This document shows, piece after piece, positions 8,723 to 17,001 of a DNA stretch of 64,000 bases. The stretch lies in NCBI GenBank assembly GCA_046199005.1, contig CP176050.1:1426001-1490000 (forward strand). The letters are read 5' to 3'. The notes beneath the pieces were generated by a model that had not been told where the DNA came from, did no database searches, and saw only the letters and a list, made by a program, of their open reading frames with translations. Each line of letters starts with the position of its first letter. Positions within the stretch are counted from its first letter, which is position 1. Source of the stretch: Ascidiimonas sp046199005 (lineage in GTDB: Bacteria > Bacteroidota > Bacteroidia > Flavobacteriales > Flavobacteriaceae). The position numbers and the translations under genes were made by a program.

Positions 8723-8839
8723 TATTTGCATCCTAGCTGTTCTGCTATTTTGCGGGTGCAAATATACCGCATTTGTAAAGTCTATACAAATGAAACGGTA
8801 AGAATTTAAAAAAATGGATTTAGAGTCGCAGCAAAACTG

Positions 8840-9112
8840 CTATTGGGGGTCTTCCGAAATACCTAAAATCTCGTTCTTATAGCGCTGATCGGCTAAAAGC
8901 AATTCTTTTCTATCAATATAAACATCCAAAATCGCATTCTCAATGGCATGATTGTGATAACGCCCATTGAAAACATGACTGATCATTTTATCACTATATG
9001 GAGTACCGTTTTTACTCAAAATCTGTTTTTTTGACAACTTTTCTTTCACATCGGTGATGTAATCTCCTTTCAAAAGTTTTTTTAACTGAATGCGCTGTTC
9101 GGGTGTAATCAT
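8840..9112 (-). CDS. Small putative DNA-binding protein divergent from XRE regulator
   Basis: 90 residues, not assigned to a family by me. A helical region (about 27-65) has the spacing of a helix-turn-helix (a KKQILSKNGTPYSDKMISHVF stretch, of which SDKMISHVFNG looks like the recognition helix). Its promoter (TATTTTTG at 9171-9178, TTTG at 9199-9202, 20-base spacer) contains a palindrome, and the divergent neighbour encodes an XRE-type protein. The layout resembles a Cro/CI pair. Role inferred. Confidence 0.6.
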   Translation of the reverse strand: MITPEQRIQLKKLLKGDYITDVKEKLSKKQILSKNGTPYSDKMISHVFNGRYHNHAIENAILDVYIDRKELLLADQRYKNEILGISEDPQ

Positions 9113-9170
9113 TTTGCTAAACGGTATTGAAATTATATTATAATTATTAAATTGCGAGATAATATGAAAA

Positions 9171-9202
9171 CAAAAATATAAATTATAATTTATATATTCA
9201 AA
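9171..9202 (-). promoter_or_regulatory. Promoter with embedded 20-bp perfect palindrome (candidate operator)
   Basis: On the minus strand, TTTG (9199-9202), 20 bases, then TATTTTTG (9171-9178). A perfect 20-bp palindrome ATATAAATTATAATTTATAT occupies 9176-9195, covering the spacer and overlapping the -7 element. A dimeric repressor bound there would block the 90-residue gene. The AT-rich composition lowers the significance of the palindrome. Confidence 0.6.
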
Positions 9203-9229
9203 ATTTTCATCGACTAATTTAGATTTTTT

Positions 9230-9583
9230 ATGAAAATAGTTGACAGAATAAAGCTATTTATTGAGTCTAGAAATATTAGCTTGCGTAGCTTTGATGAGTC
9301 AGTAGGCATGAGTAAAGGCTACATGAGTCGTCAGATAAAAACGCATGCTTCCGTGGGGGGAGATGTGCTGGAGAGAATAATCGACACATACCCCGAACTC
9401 AATCCTATTTGGCTGCTTAAAGGTGAGGGTCAAATGCTGGTAACTCCGAATAATATGGCTAATGAATCTAATTTTCAATACAATACTCCAGATGTAATGG
9501 CTAAAGCTATAGGAATGTATATGGAGCATCCAGAAGTTGTTGTCAAAATAAAGGCAATAATAGATTCTCATCTCGAAAAATAA
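9230..9583 (+). CDS. XRE-like helix-turn-helix protein (first of two tandem paralogues)
   Basis: 117 residues. The N-terminal 65 residues form an XRE/CI-type DNA-binding domain. SLRSFDESVGMSKGYMSRQI contains the two HTH helices, and a conserved NPIWLLKGEG ends the domain, as in phage-repressor-like Bacteroidota proteins. A short, variable linker and a 30-residue C-terminal helix region (AKAIGMYMEHPEVVVKI) probably mediate dimerisation. There is no S24 peptidase domain, so it is not a LexA-type cleavable repressor. The paralogue at 9827 shares both ends. Confidence 0.8.
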   Translation: MKIVDRIKLFIESRNISLRSFDESVGMSKGYMSRQIKTHASVGGDVLERIIDTYPELNPIWLLKGEGQMLVTPNNMANESNFQYNTPDVMAKAIGMYMEHPEVVVKIKAIIDSHLEK

Positions 9584-9826
9584 TATCCTTTAATATTTAT
9601 GATTTTATTTTTTTCAATCCAGATAAAGCGTTGGGTCTCAAATAATGTTTTTGCTCAAAGTAAATAGTAAGCAGATAATCATCATCACTCAATTTAGATG
9701 AACGTAAAAACTTACAATTAGTATAATATTAGTTCTTTACCTATACTGTTATTAGAAAATAACTTTAAAAAATGTAAACTATAATCTATATAATTGATAT
9801 ATTTGCTACTATATGATTGGTCTTAT
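9584..9826. promoter_or_regulatory. Inter-paralogue region with -7 element TATATTTG
   Basis: AT-rich 243 bases. TATATTTG at 9798-9805 is a perfect -7 element, placing transcription start near 9812. This decides the start of the next gene: an in-frame TTG at 9794 would lie upstream of the transcript, so ATG 9827 is preferred. No good -33 box is seen. Confidence 0.6.
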
Positions 9827-10207
9827 ATGAAAATAGTAGATAGAATCAAGCAATTTATAGAAAAGCGAAATCTCAGTTTACGCAGTTTCGACGAAAGCAT
9901 AGGTATGAGTAAGGGTTACATGAGCAGGCAAATAAAAGCCAACGCATCGATAGGTAGTGATGTGCTCGAGCGAATGCTCATTGAGTATCCTGAACTTAAC
10001 CCGGTTTGGTTGCTAAAAGGAGAAGGTTCTATGTTTACCTCTGGAGATGGTATAGTTGGCGATCCTGGCGATCCCTATTATCGTAAAGATTCATTTGCCA
10101 GAACTTTGGTTATTTACATGGATCATCCGATGGTAGCCGAAAAAATTAAGGAAATGATAAAAGAGATTTCCTTAAGCGACCAGGAGAAACTTACCGGAAA
10201 CTCATAA
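9827..10207 (+). CDS. XRE-like helix-turn-helix protein (second tandem paralogue)
   Basis: 126 residues from ATG 9827, clearly duplicated from the gene at 9230. The first 65 residues are nearly the same (MKIVDRIK, SLRSFDES, GMSKGYMSRQIK, NPVWLLKGEGSM), the middle differs, and the C-terminal helix (LVIYMDHPMVAEKIKEMI) is again related. The strongly conserved recognition helix suggests both bind similar sites. The divergent linker and tail suggest different dimer partners or signals. Confidence 0.8.
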   Translation: MKIVDRIKQFIEKRNLSLRSFDESIGMSKGYMSRQIKANASIGSDVLERMLIEYPELNPVWLLKGEGSMFTSGDGIVGDPGDPYYRKDSFARTLVIYMDHPMVAEKIKEMIKEISLSDQEKLTGNS

Positions 10208-10268
10208 TTGCTCTTAAAATTATTGCAGAATCACCAGTTGGTTTTTATTTTAGGGTAAAAATGTACGT

Positions 10269-10781
10269 ATGCAGTTAGAATCATATATCAGAGAGATCAA
10301 AGACTATCCTAAAAAAGGCGTCAATTTTAAAGACATCACTCCTTTACTTAACAATCCGCTGGCATTCAAATTTGCAACTATATCACTTCTTAATCTTATT
10401 GGAAATCGTAGAATTGATAAAGTAATAGGTATGGAAAGTCGTGGTTTTTTCTTTGGAACCTTAATGGCTCAGGAACTCAACGCAGGATTTATACCCGTTA
10501 GAAAAAAAGACAAGCTCCCCGCTGAAAAGATCTCGGAAAGTTACGAACTGGAATATGGTACCGATAGTCTCGAAATTCATACGGATGCGATTCAAAAAGG
10601 AGAACAAGTGTTAATTCACGACGATGTATTGGCTACCGGAGGAACCGCAAAAGCAGTCTGTAATTTGGTAAAACGTTTAGGTGGTGAGATTGTTCAATGT
10701 AATTTTTTAATGGAAATTACAGCGTTAAACGGCAGAGATCAATTAAAAGATCAGGAGGTTAAGTCACTTATGCACATTTAA
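10269..10781 (+). CDS. apt: Adenine phosphoribosyltransferase
   Basis: 170 residues, standard length. It converts adenine and PRPP to AMP in purine salvage, in the cytoplasm. The PRPP-binding loop VLIHDDVLATGGTAKA is at 114-129. Other family features are PKKGVNFKDITPL (about 14-26) and the ESRGFFFG flexible loop region (56-63). Its stop overlaps by 4 bases the end of a small convergent gene at 10778-10930. Confidence 0.96.
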   Translation: MQLESYIREIKDYPKKGVNFKDITPLLNNPLAFKFATISLLNLIGNRRIDKVIGMESRGFFFGTLMAQELNAGFIPVRKKDKLPAEKISESYELEYGTDSLEIHTDAIQKGEQVLIHDDVLATGGTAKAVCNLVKRLGGEIVQCNFLMEITALNGRDQLKDQEVKSLMHI

Positions 10782-10930
10782 TCAAGCGCATTTTTAGTAA
10801 CATACCACTTCCAGCCAATAATGATTAATTGAAATTTAGAAGCCTTCGCAAGATCTAGTTTTCTTTTTGTATATGACGGTAGCAGATAAGTATTTAGCTT
10901 CGCCAGTATTTTATAGAACGACTTTTTCAT
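10778..10930 (-). CDS. Conserved 50-residue flavobacterial protein (sometimes labelled SsrA-binding protein)
   Basis: A 51-codon gene from ATG at 10930 to TAA at 10778. It begins MKKSFYKILAKLNTYLLPSY and is basic, with the pattern KRKLDLAKASKFQLIIIGWKWYVTK. I recall this small protein as widely conserved in Flavobacteriaceae and often mislabelled as SsrA-binding protein although far too short for SmpB. It is convergent with apt and overlaps its stop by 4 bases. It probably folds as one or two amphipathic helices. Function unknown. Confidence 0.7.
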   Translation of the reverse strand: MKKSFYKILAKLNTYLLPSYTKRKLDLAKASKFQLIIIGWKWYVTKNALD

Positions 10931-10942
10931 GCGTTAAAAATA

Positions 10943-10971
10943 CTAAAACCCCGGATTATTTTCCGGGGGTT
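10943..10971 (-). terminator. GC-rich hairpin with T-rich tail upstream of the 50-codon gene
   Basis: CCCCGG (10949-10954) pairs with CCGGGG (10963-10968) over an 8-base loop. Read on the minus strand it is followed by TTTTAGTATTTTT. It looks like an intrinsic terminator for a minus-strand transcript that originates to the right. Confidence 0.6.
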
Positions 10972-11433
10972 CGATAATTACTTTGATCGTAGATGGTGTT
11001 TCTGCATAGTGCTTCACATTCCATGAACAAGTCTGAGCAGTCAAAACCAACTGGTCAAAGAAAAAACTGAATTTGTAATATCAGCTACTTCAACGTAAAT
11101 GTATAATTGTATGCGTTGAATCTACAACCAAATAAGGTGCTAAATATGTTAGTAATAGAAACATGGCCTTAAAGTTTAAAGAGTTATAAATACGTGACTA
11201 TAGTCACAAGAATAGAGACGAGTATTTTAGCGATAGTAATCATTTTTGTTTGTGTTTTTGAGTTAGTAAATTTTTTGTGCTCCATACTTTTTTAAAACTC
11301 CTGAATCGTTTCTCGGCCGAAAAAATATTAAAACTGCATTCGGGTTTTTTGAAATATGTTTTTTTAAGCTACCACTTTTATGGATTACTTCCAAAACACC
11401 TTATTTAATATAGGCTGGGCGTTTCATTTTTGC

Positions 11434-11460
11434 ACCGGGATTGTTTTCCGGTATTTTTTT
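11434..11460 (+). terminator. Intrinsic terminator in gene-free region
   Basis: ACCGG (11434-11438) and CCGGT (11448-11452) form a hairpin followed by ATTTTTTT on the plus strand. No upstream gene is evident. Confidence 0.6.
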
Positions 11461-11762
11461 AAGCCTCAAATTCCAACCTTTTTACAGCTTTTTAGTAACT
11501 GTAAATGGCCAAGTAGATTAAGTACTTATCGCTGTGAATTCTTCTTCCAATAATTTTTGTAGGAAATGATAACAATGAAGTTAAGTTGACAAAAGGGTTT
11601 ACCCGTAACACTTTGACAGCCTTACCGTTAAAATGCATTTTACAATGAAAAGAGAGGCTTAAAAGCTTCCGGAAGCAAAATATGTTTTGTAAATTCGATA
11701 TTGTACTCATAGAAAAATCTGTTACCACACATATCCAATTAAACTCAAGTATATTTAGAAAG

Positions 11763-11790
11763 GCCCGCATGTTAGAATGTGGGCTTTTTT
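11763..11790 (+). terminator. Strong intrinsic terminator in gene-free region
   Basis: GCCCGCAT (11763-11770) and ATGTGGGC (11777-11784) pair with one G-T, followed at once by TTTTTT. This is a textbook plus-strand terminator without a recognisable gene in front of it. Confidence 0.75.
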
Positions 11791-12085
11791 ATTGGTACCT
11801 CCACAGGGTTGAATACCCAGAGGCTCGCCTCGAAATTAAACCTTTGTTTCAAGCAACTGCCTCATAGGCTTATCTTGAGGAAGTTTACTTTCAAGAATGA
11901 AAAAAATAAAAATAAAAACACGCTATCTCATAATTTACATATTCATTCAGTTTGACGCTCAGATTAAAACCGAAGATTTGAAAATCGAATCGTTTATTTG
12001 TTACCACTTCATATAAAATCAGAAAACCCCTCTCTGCATGCCAACATTTTAGATGGGTTAAAGTATCTTCGTAAAAAGAAGTAGC

Positions 12086-13021
12086 GTGAATCTTATTTTT
12101 ATTGTTGTAGGTCTCGTTTTATTGGTTGCAGGAGGCAATTGGTTATTGAAATCGGCAGTAGCTTTATCATTGCGGCTCACCATTCCTAAAATCGTAATTG
12201 GCATGACGGTGGTTTCGTTAGCCACTTCCGCACCAGAACTTATCGTAAGTGTGAAATCTGCAATCAGCGGTTTCCCGGATCTGGCCATGGGGAATGTAAT
12301 AGGATCGAACATTGCTAATTTGGGTCTGGTATTAGCTATTACGATTATTTTAGGTCCTATTCATGTACAGCCTAGTTTTTATAAAACAGACTGGCCAATG
12401 ATGATGCTAGCCTCAATTGTATTTTATTTTTTTATTATCTATGACGGAACGCTGCAGGGATGGGAAGGCACAGTGCTTTTTGTGATGCTAATTCTCTTTT
12501 TGGTCTTTCTTCTTCGCTTTCAAAAACCAGTAGTGCTAGACGATCTCGTAGAAGACGATGTGCCCCTGCCGTTATATAAAATTGTACTTTTTCTGGCTCT
12601 GGGAGGATTTGCTTTATGGGGCGGTTCTGAGTTGTTGATTAAAGGAGCCGTAGGCTTGGCTAAGTCCTTCGGAGTGAGTGAGCGAATTATTGCAGTGACC
12701 ATAGTTTCTGTAGGCACGAGCATACCAGAATTAGCAGCATCTGTAATCGCAATGATCAAAAAAGAGAAAGCGATATCTTTGGGAAACCTCATAGGTTCTA
12801 ATATATTTAATTTATTAGCGGTACTTGGAATAACAGCCATGATCACTCCTATAAAAGTTCAGGATCAGGGTTTATTGACCAATGATATTTTTTGGATGCT
12901 TGGTTTTTCTTTTTTGGTTTTGCCCCTGGTATTTCTACCTAAGGGATTACGACTAGGTTGGCGCGATGGATTAGTGCTGCTTTTAGGTTATGCCGGCTTT
13001 GTTTATTTGATGATCATGTAA
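12086..13021 (+). CDS. Calcium/sodium antiporter (CaCA family, YrbG-like)
   Basis: 311 residues, about ten transmembrane helices in two related halves. Each half has the ion-binding alpha repeat. The first is GMTVVSLATSAPEL with GNVIGSNIANLGLV (about 39-82); the second is VTIVSVGTSIPEL with GNLIGSNIFNLLAVLGI (about 202-250). Both halves keep the acidic Glu and Asn needed for cation exchange across the inner membrane. An acidic loop separates the halves (about 150-162). The start is a GTG, because a TAA lies in frame just upstream and no ATG is available. Confidence 0.92.
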   Translation: MNLIFIVVGLVLLVAGGNWLLKSAVALSLRLTIPKIVIGMTVVSLATSAPELIVSVKSAISGFPDLAMGNVIGSNIANLGLVLAITIILGPIHVQPSFYKTDWPMMMLASIVFYFFIIYDGTLQGWEGTVLFVMLILFLVFLLRFQKPVVLDDLVEDDVPLPLYKIVLFLALGGFALWGGSELLIKGAVGLAKSFGVSERIIAVTIVSVGTSIPELAASVIAMIKKEKAISLGNLIGSNIFNLLAVLGITAMITPIKVQDQGLLTNDIFWMLGFSFLVLPLVFLPKGLRLGWRDGLVLLLGYAGFVYLMIM

Positions 13022-13024
13022 AAA

Positions 13025-13050
13025 AAACGGCTCGCTAAAGCGAACCGTTT
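13025..13050 (-). terminator. Terminator between antiporter and GSII
   Basis: AAACGG-c-TCGC, loop TAAA, GCGA-a-CCGTTT. Read on the minus strand it is followed by a run of T residues and lies 23 bases past the GSII stop. On the plus strand it may also help end the antiporter transcript, but no T run follows there. Confidence 0.75.
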
Positions 13051-13072
13051 CCCTGTCTACAAACAGTGAAGT

Positions 13073-14098
13073 TTAAGCATATACTTCTACTTCAGCAGAT
13101 TTTACAGTTTTTATAATTCGTGCAGCTATTTTATAAGGATCTCCATTAGAAGCAGGTCTTCTGTCTTCTAACCATCCTTTCCATCCTTTTTCTACTGTTG
13201 CGATAGGTATTCTTATAGAAGCACCTCTATCTGAAACTCCGTAGCTGAAATCTGTAATAGCAGCGGTTTCATGATCTCCGGTTAAACGATGGTCATTATC
13301 AGCCCCATAAACCGCAATATGTTCGTCCACAACTGGTCTAAATGCTTCACAAATAGATTCATAAACACTTTTATCTCCACAAGTTCTCAATACATTGTTC
13401 GAGAAGTTAGCGTGCATTCCGCTACCATTCCAGTCTAAAGCTCCAAGAGGTTTTGGATGCCAGTTTATTGCAAGACCATATTTTTCGCAAGTTCTTTCTA
13501 AAAGATAACGAGCTACCCAAATTTGATCGCCTGCTTCTGCCGCACCCTTAGCAAAAATTTGAAATTCCCATTGACCGGCAGCAACTTCCGCATTAATTCC
13601 TTCTACATTTAATCCTGCTTCAAGGCAAACATCTAGATGCTCTTCAACAATATCGCGTCCGTATGCATTGGTAGCTCCAACGGAACAATAGTAAGGTCCC
13701 TGTGGAGCTGGATATCCGTTTGCAGGAAAACCTAGAGGTTTATTCGTTTCCGGATCCCATAAAAAGTACTCCTGTTCAAATCCAAACCAGAAATCATTAT
13801 CATTATCATCAATTAAAGCTCTTCCGTTAGAGGGATGTGGAGTGCCGTCAGAACTTAGAACTTCACACATCACAAGGTATCCGTTTTTGCGTTGAGGATC
13901 TGTACAAATAAAGACAGGCTTTAAAAGACAGTCAGAAGACCCACCGGGTGCTTGTTGTGTGGAAGATCCGTCAAAAGACCACATTTCACAATCTTCTAAT
14001 TTTCCAGAAAAATCACTTACGATTTTTGTTTTGCTACGAAGGCTTTGAGTGGGTTTGTAACCGTCTAGCCAAATGTACTCTAACTTCGCTTTGCTCAT
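13073..14098 (-). CDS. glnII: Glutamine synthetase, type II (eukaryote-like short form)
   Basis: 341 residues, much shorter than GSI (about 470) and matching GSII. It makes glutamine from glutamate, ammonia and ATP. The beta-grasp part has the WSFDGSSTQQAPG segment (about 41-53). The catalytic part shows FGFEQEYFLW (about 106-115), NAEVAAGQWEFQIF (about 169-182) and a GSGMHANFS active-site loop, plus a late RIPIAT substrate loop. It is divergent from a type III enzyme, with 194 bases between the two starts. Its own promoter TAAATTTG lies at 14134-14141 on the minus strand. Confidence 0.93.
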   Translation of the reverse strand: MSKAKLEYIWLDGYKPTQSLRSKTKIVSDFSGKLEDCEMWSFDGSSTQQAPGGSSDCLLKPVFICTDPQRKNGYLVMCEVLSSDGTPHPSNGRALIDDNDNDFWFGFEQEYFLWDPETNKPLGFPANGYPAPQGPYYCSVGATNAYGRDIVEEHLDVCLEAGLNVEGINAEVAAGQWEFQIFAKGAAEAGDQIWVARYLLERTCEKYGLAINWHPKPLGALDWNGSGMHANFSNNVLRTCGDKSVYESICEAFRPVVDEHIAVYGADNDHRLTGDHETAAITDFSYGVSDRGASIRIPIATVEKGWKGWLEDRRPASNGDPYKIAARIIKTVKSAEVEVYA

Positions 14099-14133
14099 AA
14101 TCTTTGTTGTTTAAATTGAACTCTAATAGAGAA

Positions 14134-14273
14134 CAAATTTAATTTTTTTCTCCATCTACTAAAATTTACAGGGGTTAAATCATTGTACATGTCATTATTT
14201 TTACGATTACCCTATTTTTTAATGGGGTAAATTTATAATTAATTATTTTTCACTATACTTATTTATATATTTG
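14134..14273. promoter_or_regulatory. Divergent promoter region of the two glutamine synthetases
   Basis: Minus strand: TAAATTTG at 14134-14141 for GSII (leader about 29 bases). Plus strand: TATATTTG at 14266-14273 for GSIII. Both fit the TAnnTTTG -7 element; the -33 boxes are only T-rich. The 124 bases between them would be the natural place for nitrogen control, but no clear palindrome was found. Confidence 0.6.
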
Positions 14274-14292
14274 TAAAAATTTAAATTTAATT

Positions 14293-16479
14293 ATGTCTAC
14301 AATCAGATTTAAAGCGGTTCAGGAAACATTGAACCGGCATGCAGTAAACATTGATGAAACTGCGAAACGTTCAGAATTATTTGGAGCAAATGTTTTCGAC
14401 GAAACCTCTATGCGCCAGTACATGACAAAAGATGCCTTTAATAGTGTTCAGGATGCTATCATTCACGGCTCCAAAATAGATCGCAAAATTGCCGATCAGG
14501 TAGCCGCGTCTATGAAAGATTGGGCCTTGTCTAAAGGAGCTACTCATTACACGCATTGGTTTCAACCATTAACAGGGGCTACCGCCGAAAAGCACGATGC
14601 ATTTTTTGAACCCATAGGCAACGGTCAGGCGATGGAAAAATTTGGAGGAGGACAATTGGTTCAGCAGGAACCAGATGCTTCCAGTTTTCCAAACGGTGGA
14701 ATCCGAAATACTTTTGAGGCCAGAGGTTATACAGCGTGGGACCCTACATCACCAGCTTTTATATACGGTACAACACTTTGCATTCCTACGGTATTTGTAG
14801 CTTACACAGGAGAAGCTCTTGATAACAAAGCGCCTTTATTAAGAGCGTTACAGGCTGTAGATCAGGCAGCGACAGCTGTGGCTAAATATTTTGATAAGAA
14901 TGTCACCAAAGTAAATGCAACATTGGGTTGGGAGCAGGAATACTTTTTGGTAGATAGCGCTTTGGCGGCTTCCAGGCCAGATCTTGTTTTGGCAGGAAGA
15001 ACGCTACTAGGGCACTCACCAGCCAAAGGGCAGCAGTTGGACGATCACTATTTTGGTTCTATACCCAGCAGGGTGATGAGTTTTATGAGAGACCTGGAAA
15101 TCGAATGTATGAAACTCGGGGTACCAGTGAAAACCAGACATAATGAGGTGGCGCCAAATCAGTTTGAGTTAGCTCCTATTTTTGAGGAAGCAAACCTGGC
15201 GGTAGACCATAATTCACTGTTGATGGACATCATGCAGAAAACGGCAGAACGACATATGTTTAAAGTGCTTTTTCACGAAAAACCATATGCAGGGATTAAC
15301 GGATCAGGAAAACATAATAACTGGTCATTAGCAACCAATACAGGAGTAAACTTGTTAGGACCCGGAAGCACCCCAATGAAGAACCTTCAGTTTCTAACCT
15401 TTTTTATCAATACGATCAAAGCGGTACAGGATAACGAAGAACTTATTCGGGCCTCAATTGCATCAGCAAGTAACGATCACAGATTAGGAGCGAATGAAGC
15501 ACCTCCTGCAATTATTTCTGTGTTCATAGGAGAACAATTAACCAAGGTTTTAGATGAGTTAGAAGGTGTTTCTAAAGGGAAGTTATCTCCACAGGAAAAA
15601 ACAGACCTTAAGTTAAATGTAGTAGGTAAAATACCAGATGTTCTCTTAGATAATACAGATAGAAACCGTACCTCTCCTTTCGCATTCACCGGAAATAAGT
15701 TTGAACTTAGAGCTGTAGGCTCAAAAGCCAACTGTGCTAATCCAATGACGGTGCTTAACACCATAGTGGCAAAACAACTTAGAGAATTCAAGAAGGAAGT
15801 AGATGCGTTGATAGCCAAAAAGAAGCTCAAAAAAGACGAAGCTATTTTTAATGTGTTACGGGAGTACATTAAAGCTTCTAAGAAAATTCGTTTTGAAGGA
15901 GATGGTTATAGCGAAGCCTGGGAGAAGGAAGCTGCTAAAAGAGGTTTAAGTAACAACAAAACTACACCTCTTGCGCTTAAGGCCATGGTTTCTAAAAAAG
16001 CGATCTCACTTTTTGAAGAGATGAATGTAATGAGTAAGGTAGAAGTCGAAGCGAGGCATGAAATTGAACTGGAAGAATACACACTCCGAATTCAGATAGA
16101 AAGCCGAGTTTTGGGAGATATTGCTCGTAATCATGTAATACCTACAGCCGTTAAATATCAAAACACACTCATAGAGAATGTTCGAGGACTTAAGGAAGTC
16201 TTTGGAAAAGATTTCAAAAAATTAGCGTCTGAACAAATGGATCTTATTGAGGCAATTTCCAATCATATTGCTGAAATAAATTCGAAAGTGAACGAAATGA
16301 TCAATGAAAGGAAAAAGGCAAATACTTTAGACAGTGCGCAGCTAAAAGCAGATGCATACTGTGAAAAGATAAAGCCATATTTTGAAGAGATTCGTTACCA
16401 CTGTGATAAACTGGAATTACTGGTAGATGATTCTATTTGGCCTTTGACCAAGTACAGAGAATTATTGTTCACGAGATAA
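14293..16479 (+). CDS. glnN: Glutamine synthetase, type III
   Basis: 728 residues, the length typical of GSIII. The GSIII N-terminal domain (about 1-170, with FGANVFDE and THYTHWFQPLTG, ending in EKFGGGQL and the SSFPNGG segment) precedes the catalytic domain. Active-site segments are LGWEQEYFLVD (about 215-225), RHNEVAPNQFELAPIFE (about 283-299) and GSGKHNNWSLAT (about 337-348). The C-terminal 180 residues are helical and GSIII-specific. GSIII acts as a large double-ring oligomer. Promoter element at 14266-14273, terminator at 16500-16529. Confidence 0.95.
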   Translation: MSTIRFKAVQETLNRHAVNIDETAKRSELFGANVFDETSMRQYMTKDAFNSVQDAIIHGSKIDRKIADQVAASMKDWALSKGATHYTHWFQPLTGATAEKHDAFFEPIGNGQAMEKFGGGQLVQQEPDASSFPNGGIRNTFEARGYTAWDPTSPAFIYGTTLCIPTVFVAYTGEALDNKAPLLRALQAVDQAATAVAKYFDKNVTKVNATLGWEQEYFLVDSALAASRPDLVLAGRTLLGHSPAKGQQLDDHYFGSIPSRVMSFMRDLEIECMKLGVPVKTRHNEVAPNQFELAPIFEEANLAVDHNSLLMDIMQKTAERHMFKVLFHEKPYAGINGSGKHNNWSLATNTGVNLLGPGSTPMKNLQFLTFFINTIKAVQDNEELIRASIASASNDHRLGANEAPPAIISVFIGEQLTKVLDELEGVSKGKLSPQEKTDLKLNVVGKIPDVLLDNTDRNRTSPFAFTGNKFELRAVGSKANCANPMTVLNTIVAKQLREFKKEVDALIAKKKLKKDEAIFNVLREYIKASKKIRFEGDGYSEAWEKEAAKRGLSNNKTTPLALKAMVSKKAISLFEEMNVMSKVEVEARHEIELEEYTLRIQIESRVLGDIARNHVIPTAVKYQNTLIENVRGLKEVFGKDFKKLASEQMDLIEAISNHIAEINSKVNEMINERKKANTLDSAQLKADAYCEKIKPYFEEIRYHCDKLELLVDDSIWPLTKYRELLFTR

Positions 16480-16499
16480 TTTAGGTCATAAATGATGAA

Positions 16500-16529
16500 A
16501 GCCTGTCTCTCGAAGACAGGCTTTTTATT
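16500..16529 (+). terminator. Intrinsic terminator of GSIII gene
   Basis: AGCCTGTCT (16500-16508), loop CTCGA, AGACAGGCT (16514-16522), then TTTTATTTT. The stem is a perfect 9 bp. Confidence 0.9.
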
Positions 16530-16578
16530 TTATGGAAATCGTAGTTTCGATAAGACTTAGAATCAAACCAGGAAACTG

Positions 16579-17001
16579 CTAATACAAAGTATTTACAATA
16601 GTTCTTGAGTTTGAAATTTTTTCGTGAATGGTGAATCCTCTTTTAGACAAAAACAAAAGTATACTTACCGGTAATAACAGAATGCTGACGAATTTGGTAA
16701 AAGATCTAAGCATTCGTTTTTTAAGATCTGGCACATGATTATTGCCGCACTCTACGACAAGTATACTGGAAGCGAGTTTTCCGAGCGTTTGCCCTTCAAA
16801 GATCAGATCAAAGATCAGGATATAAACGGTGTATACACCTATAAATACACCTGGCAGCATTAATGAAGAAATATAATGTAGGTTAAAGTTAAGAGGGGAA
16901 TAGTTCTCTGATACGGCACTACAGCAAATATTGACCAACGTTGCAATCACCATAATATCGAGGAAAAATGCTATAATTCTTTTTTTGTTTACACCACTCA
17001 T
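16579..17001 (-). CDS. RDD family membrane protein
   Basis: 140 residues. The RDD signature is seen as KKRIIAFFLDIMVI (about 6-19, with Arg and Asp in the first helix) and GQTLGKLASSILVV (about 70-83, the loop before the third helix). Four hydrophobic segments put it in the inner membrane. RDD proteins are small membrane proteins, some proposed to be transporters. A minus-strand -7 element TATATTTG lies at 17045-17052. Confidence 0.85.
   Translation of the reverse strand: MSGVNKKRIIAFFLDIMVIATLVNICCSAVSENYSPLNFNLHYISSLMLPGVFIGVYTVYILIFDLIFEGQTLGKLASSILVVECGNNHVPDLKKRMLRSFTKFVSILLLPVSILLFLSKRGFTIHEKISNSRTIVNTLY

Larger units (their letters stand above)
10972..12085. other. 1.1-kb region with no recognisable gene but several terminators
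   Basis: No ORF here resembles a protein family I know. On the minus strand an open frame ends at 10943 with residues reading CSWNVKHYAETPSTIKVI before a Pro/Asn-rich tail. It lacks a convincing start codon and is closed by a TGA about 46 codons upstream, so it may be a gene remnant or chance. Two plus-strand terminators (11434-11460 and 11763-11790) imply short transcripts, possibly small RNAs or decayed genes. I did not find RNase P, tmRNA or SRP RNA signatures. Confidence 0.5.

Noticed and set aside
8498..8761. An 87-codon minus-strand ORF across the tRNA-Arg gene and repeat
   Set aside because: It reads through the tRNA and its terminator (including a stretch typical of translated tRNA sequence) and is not a protein gene.
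10972..12085. RNase P RNA, tmRNA or SRP RNA in the gene-free stretch
   Set aside because: None of the conserved core sequences of these RNAs was seen; only terminators were found.
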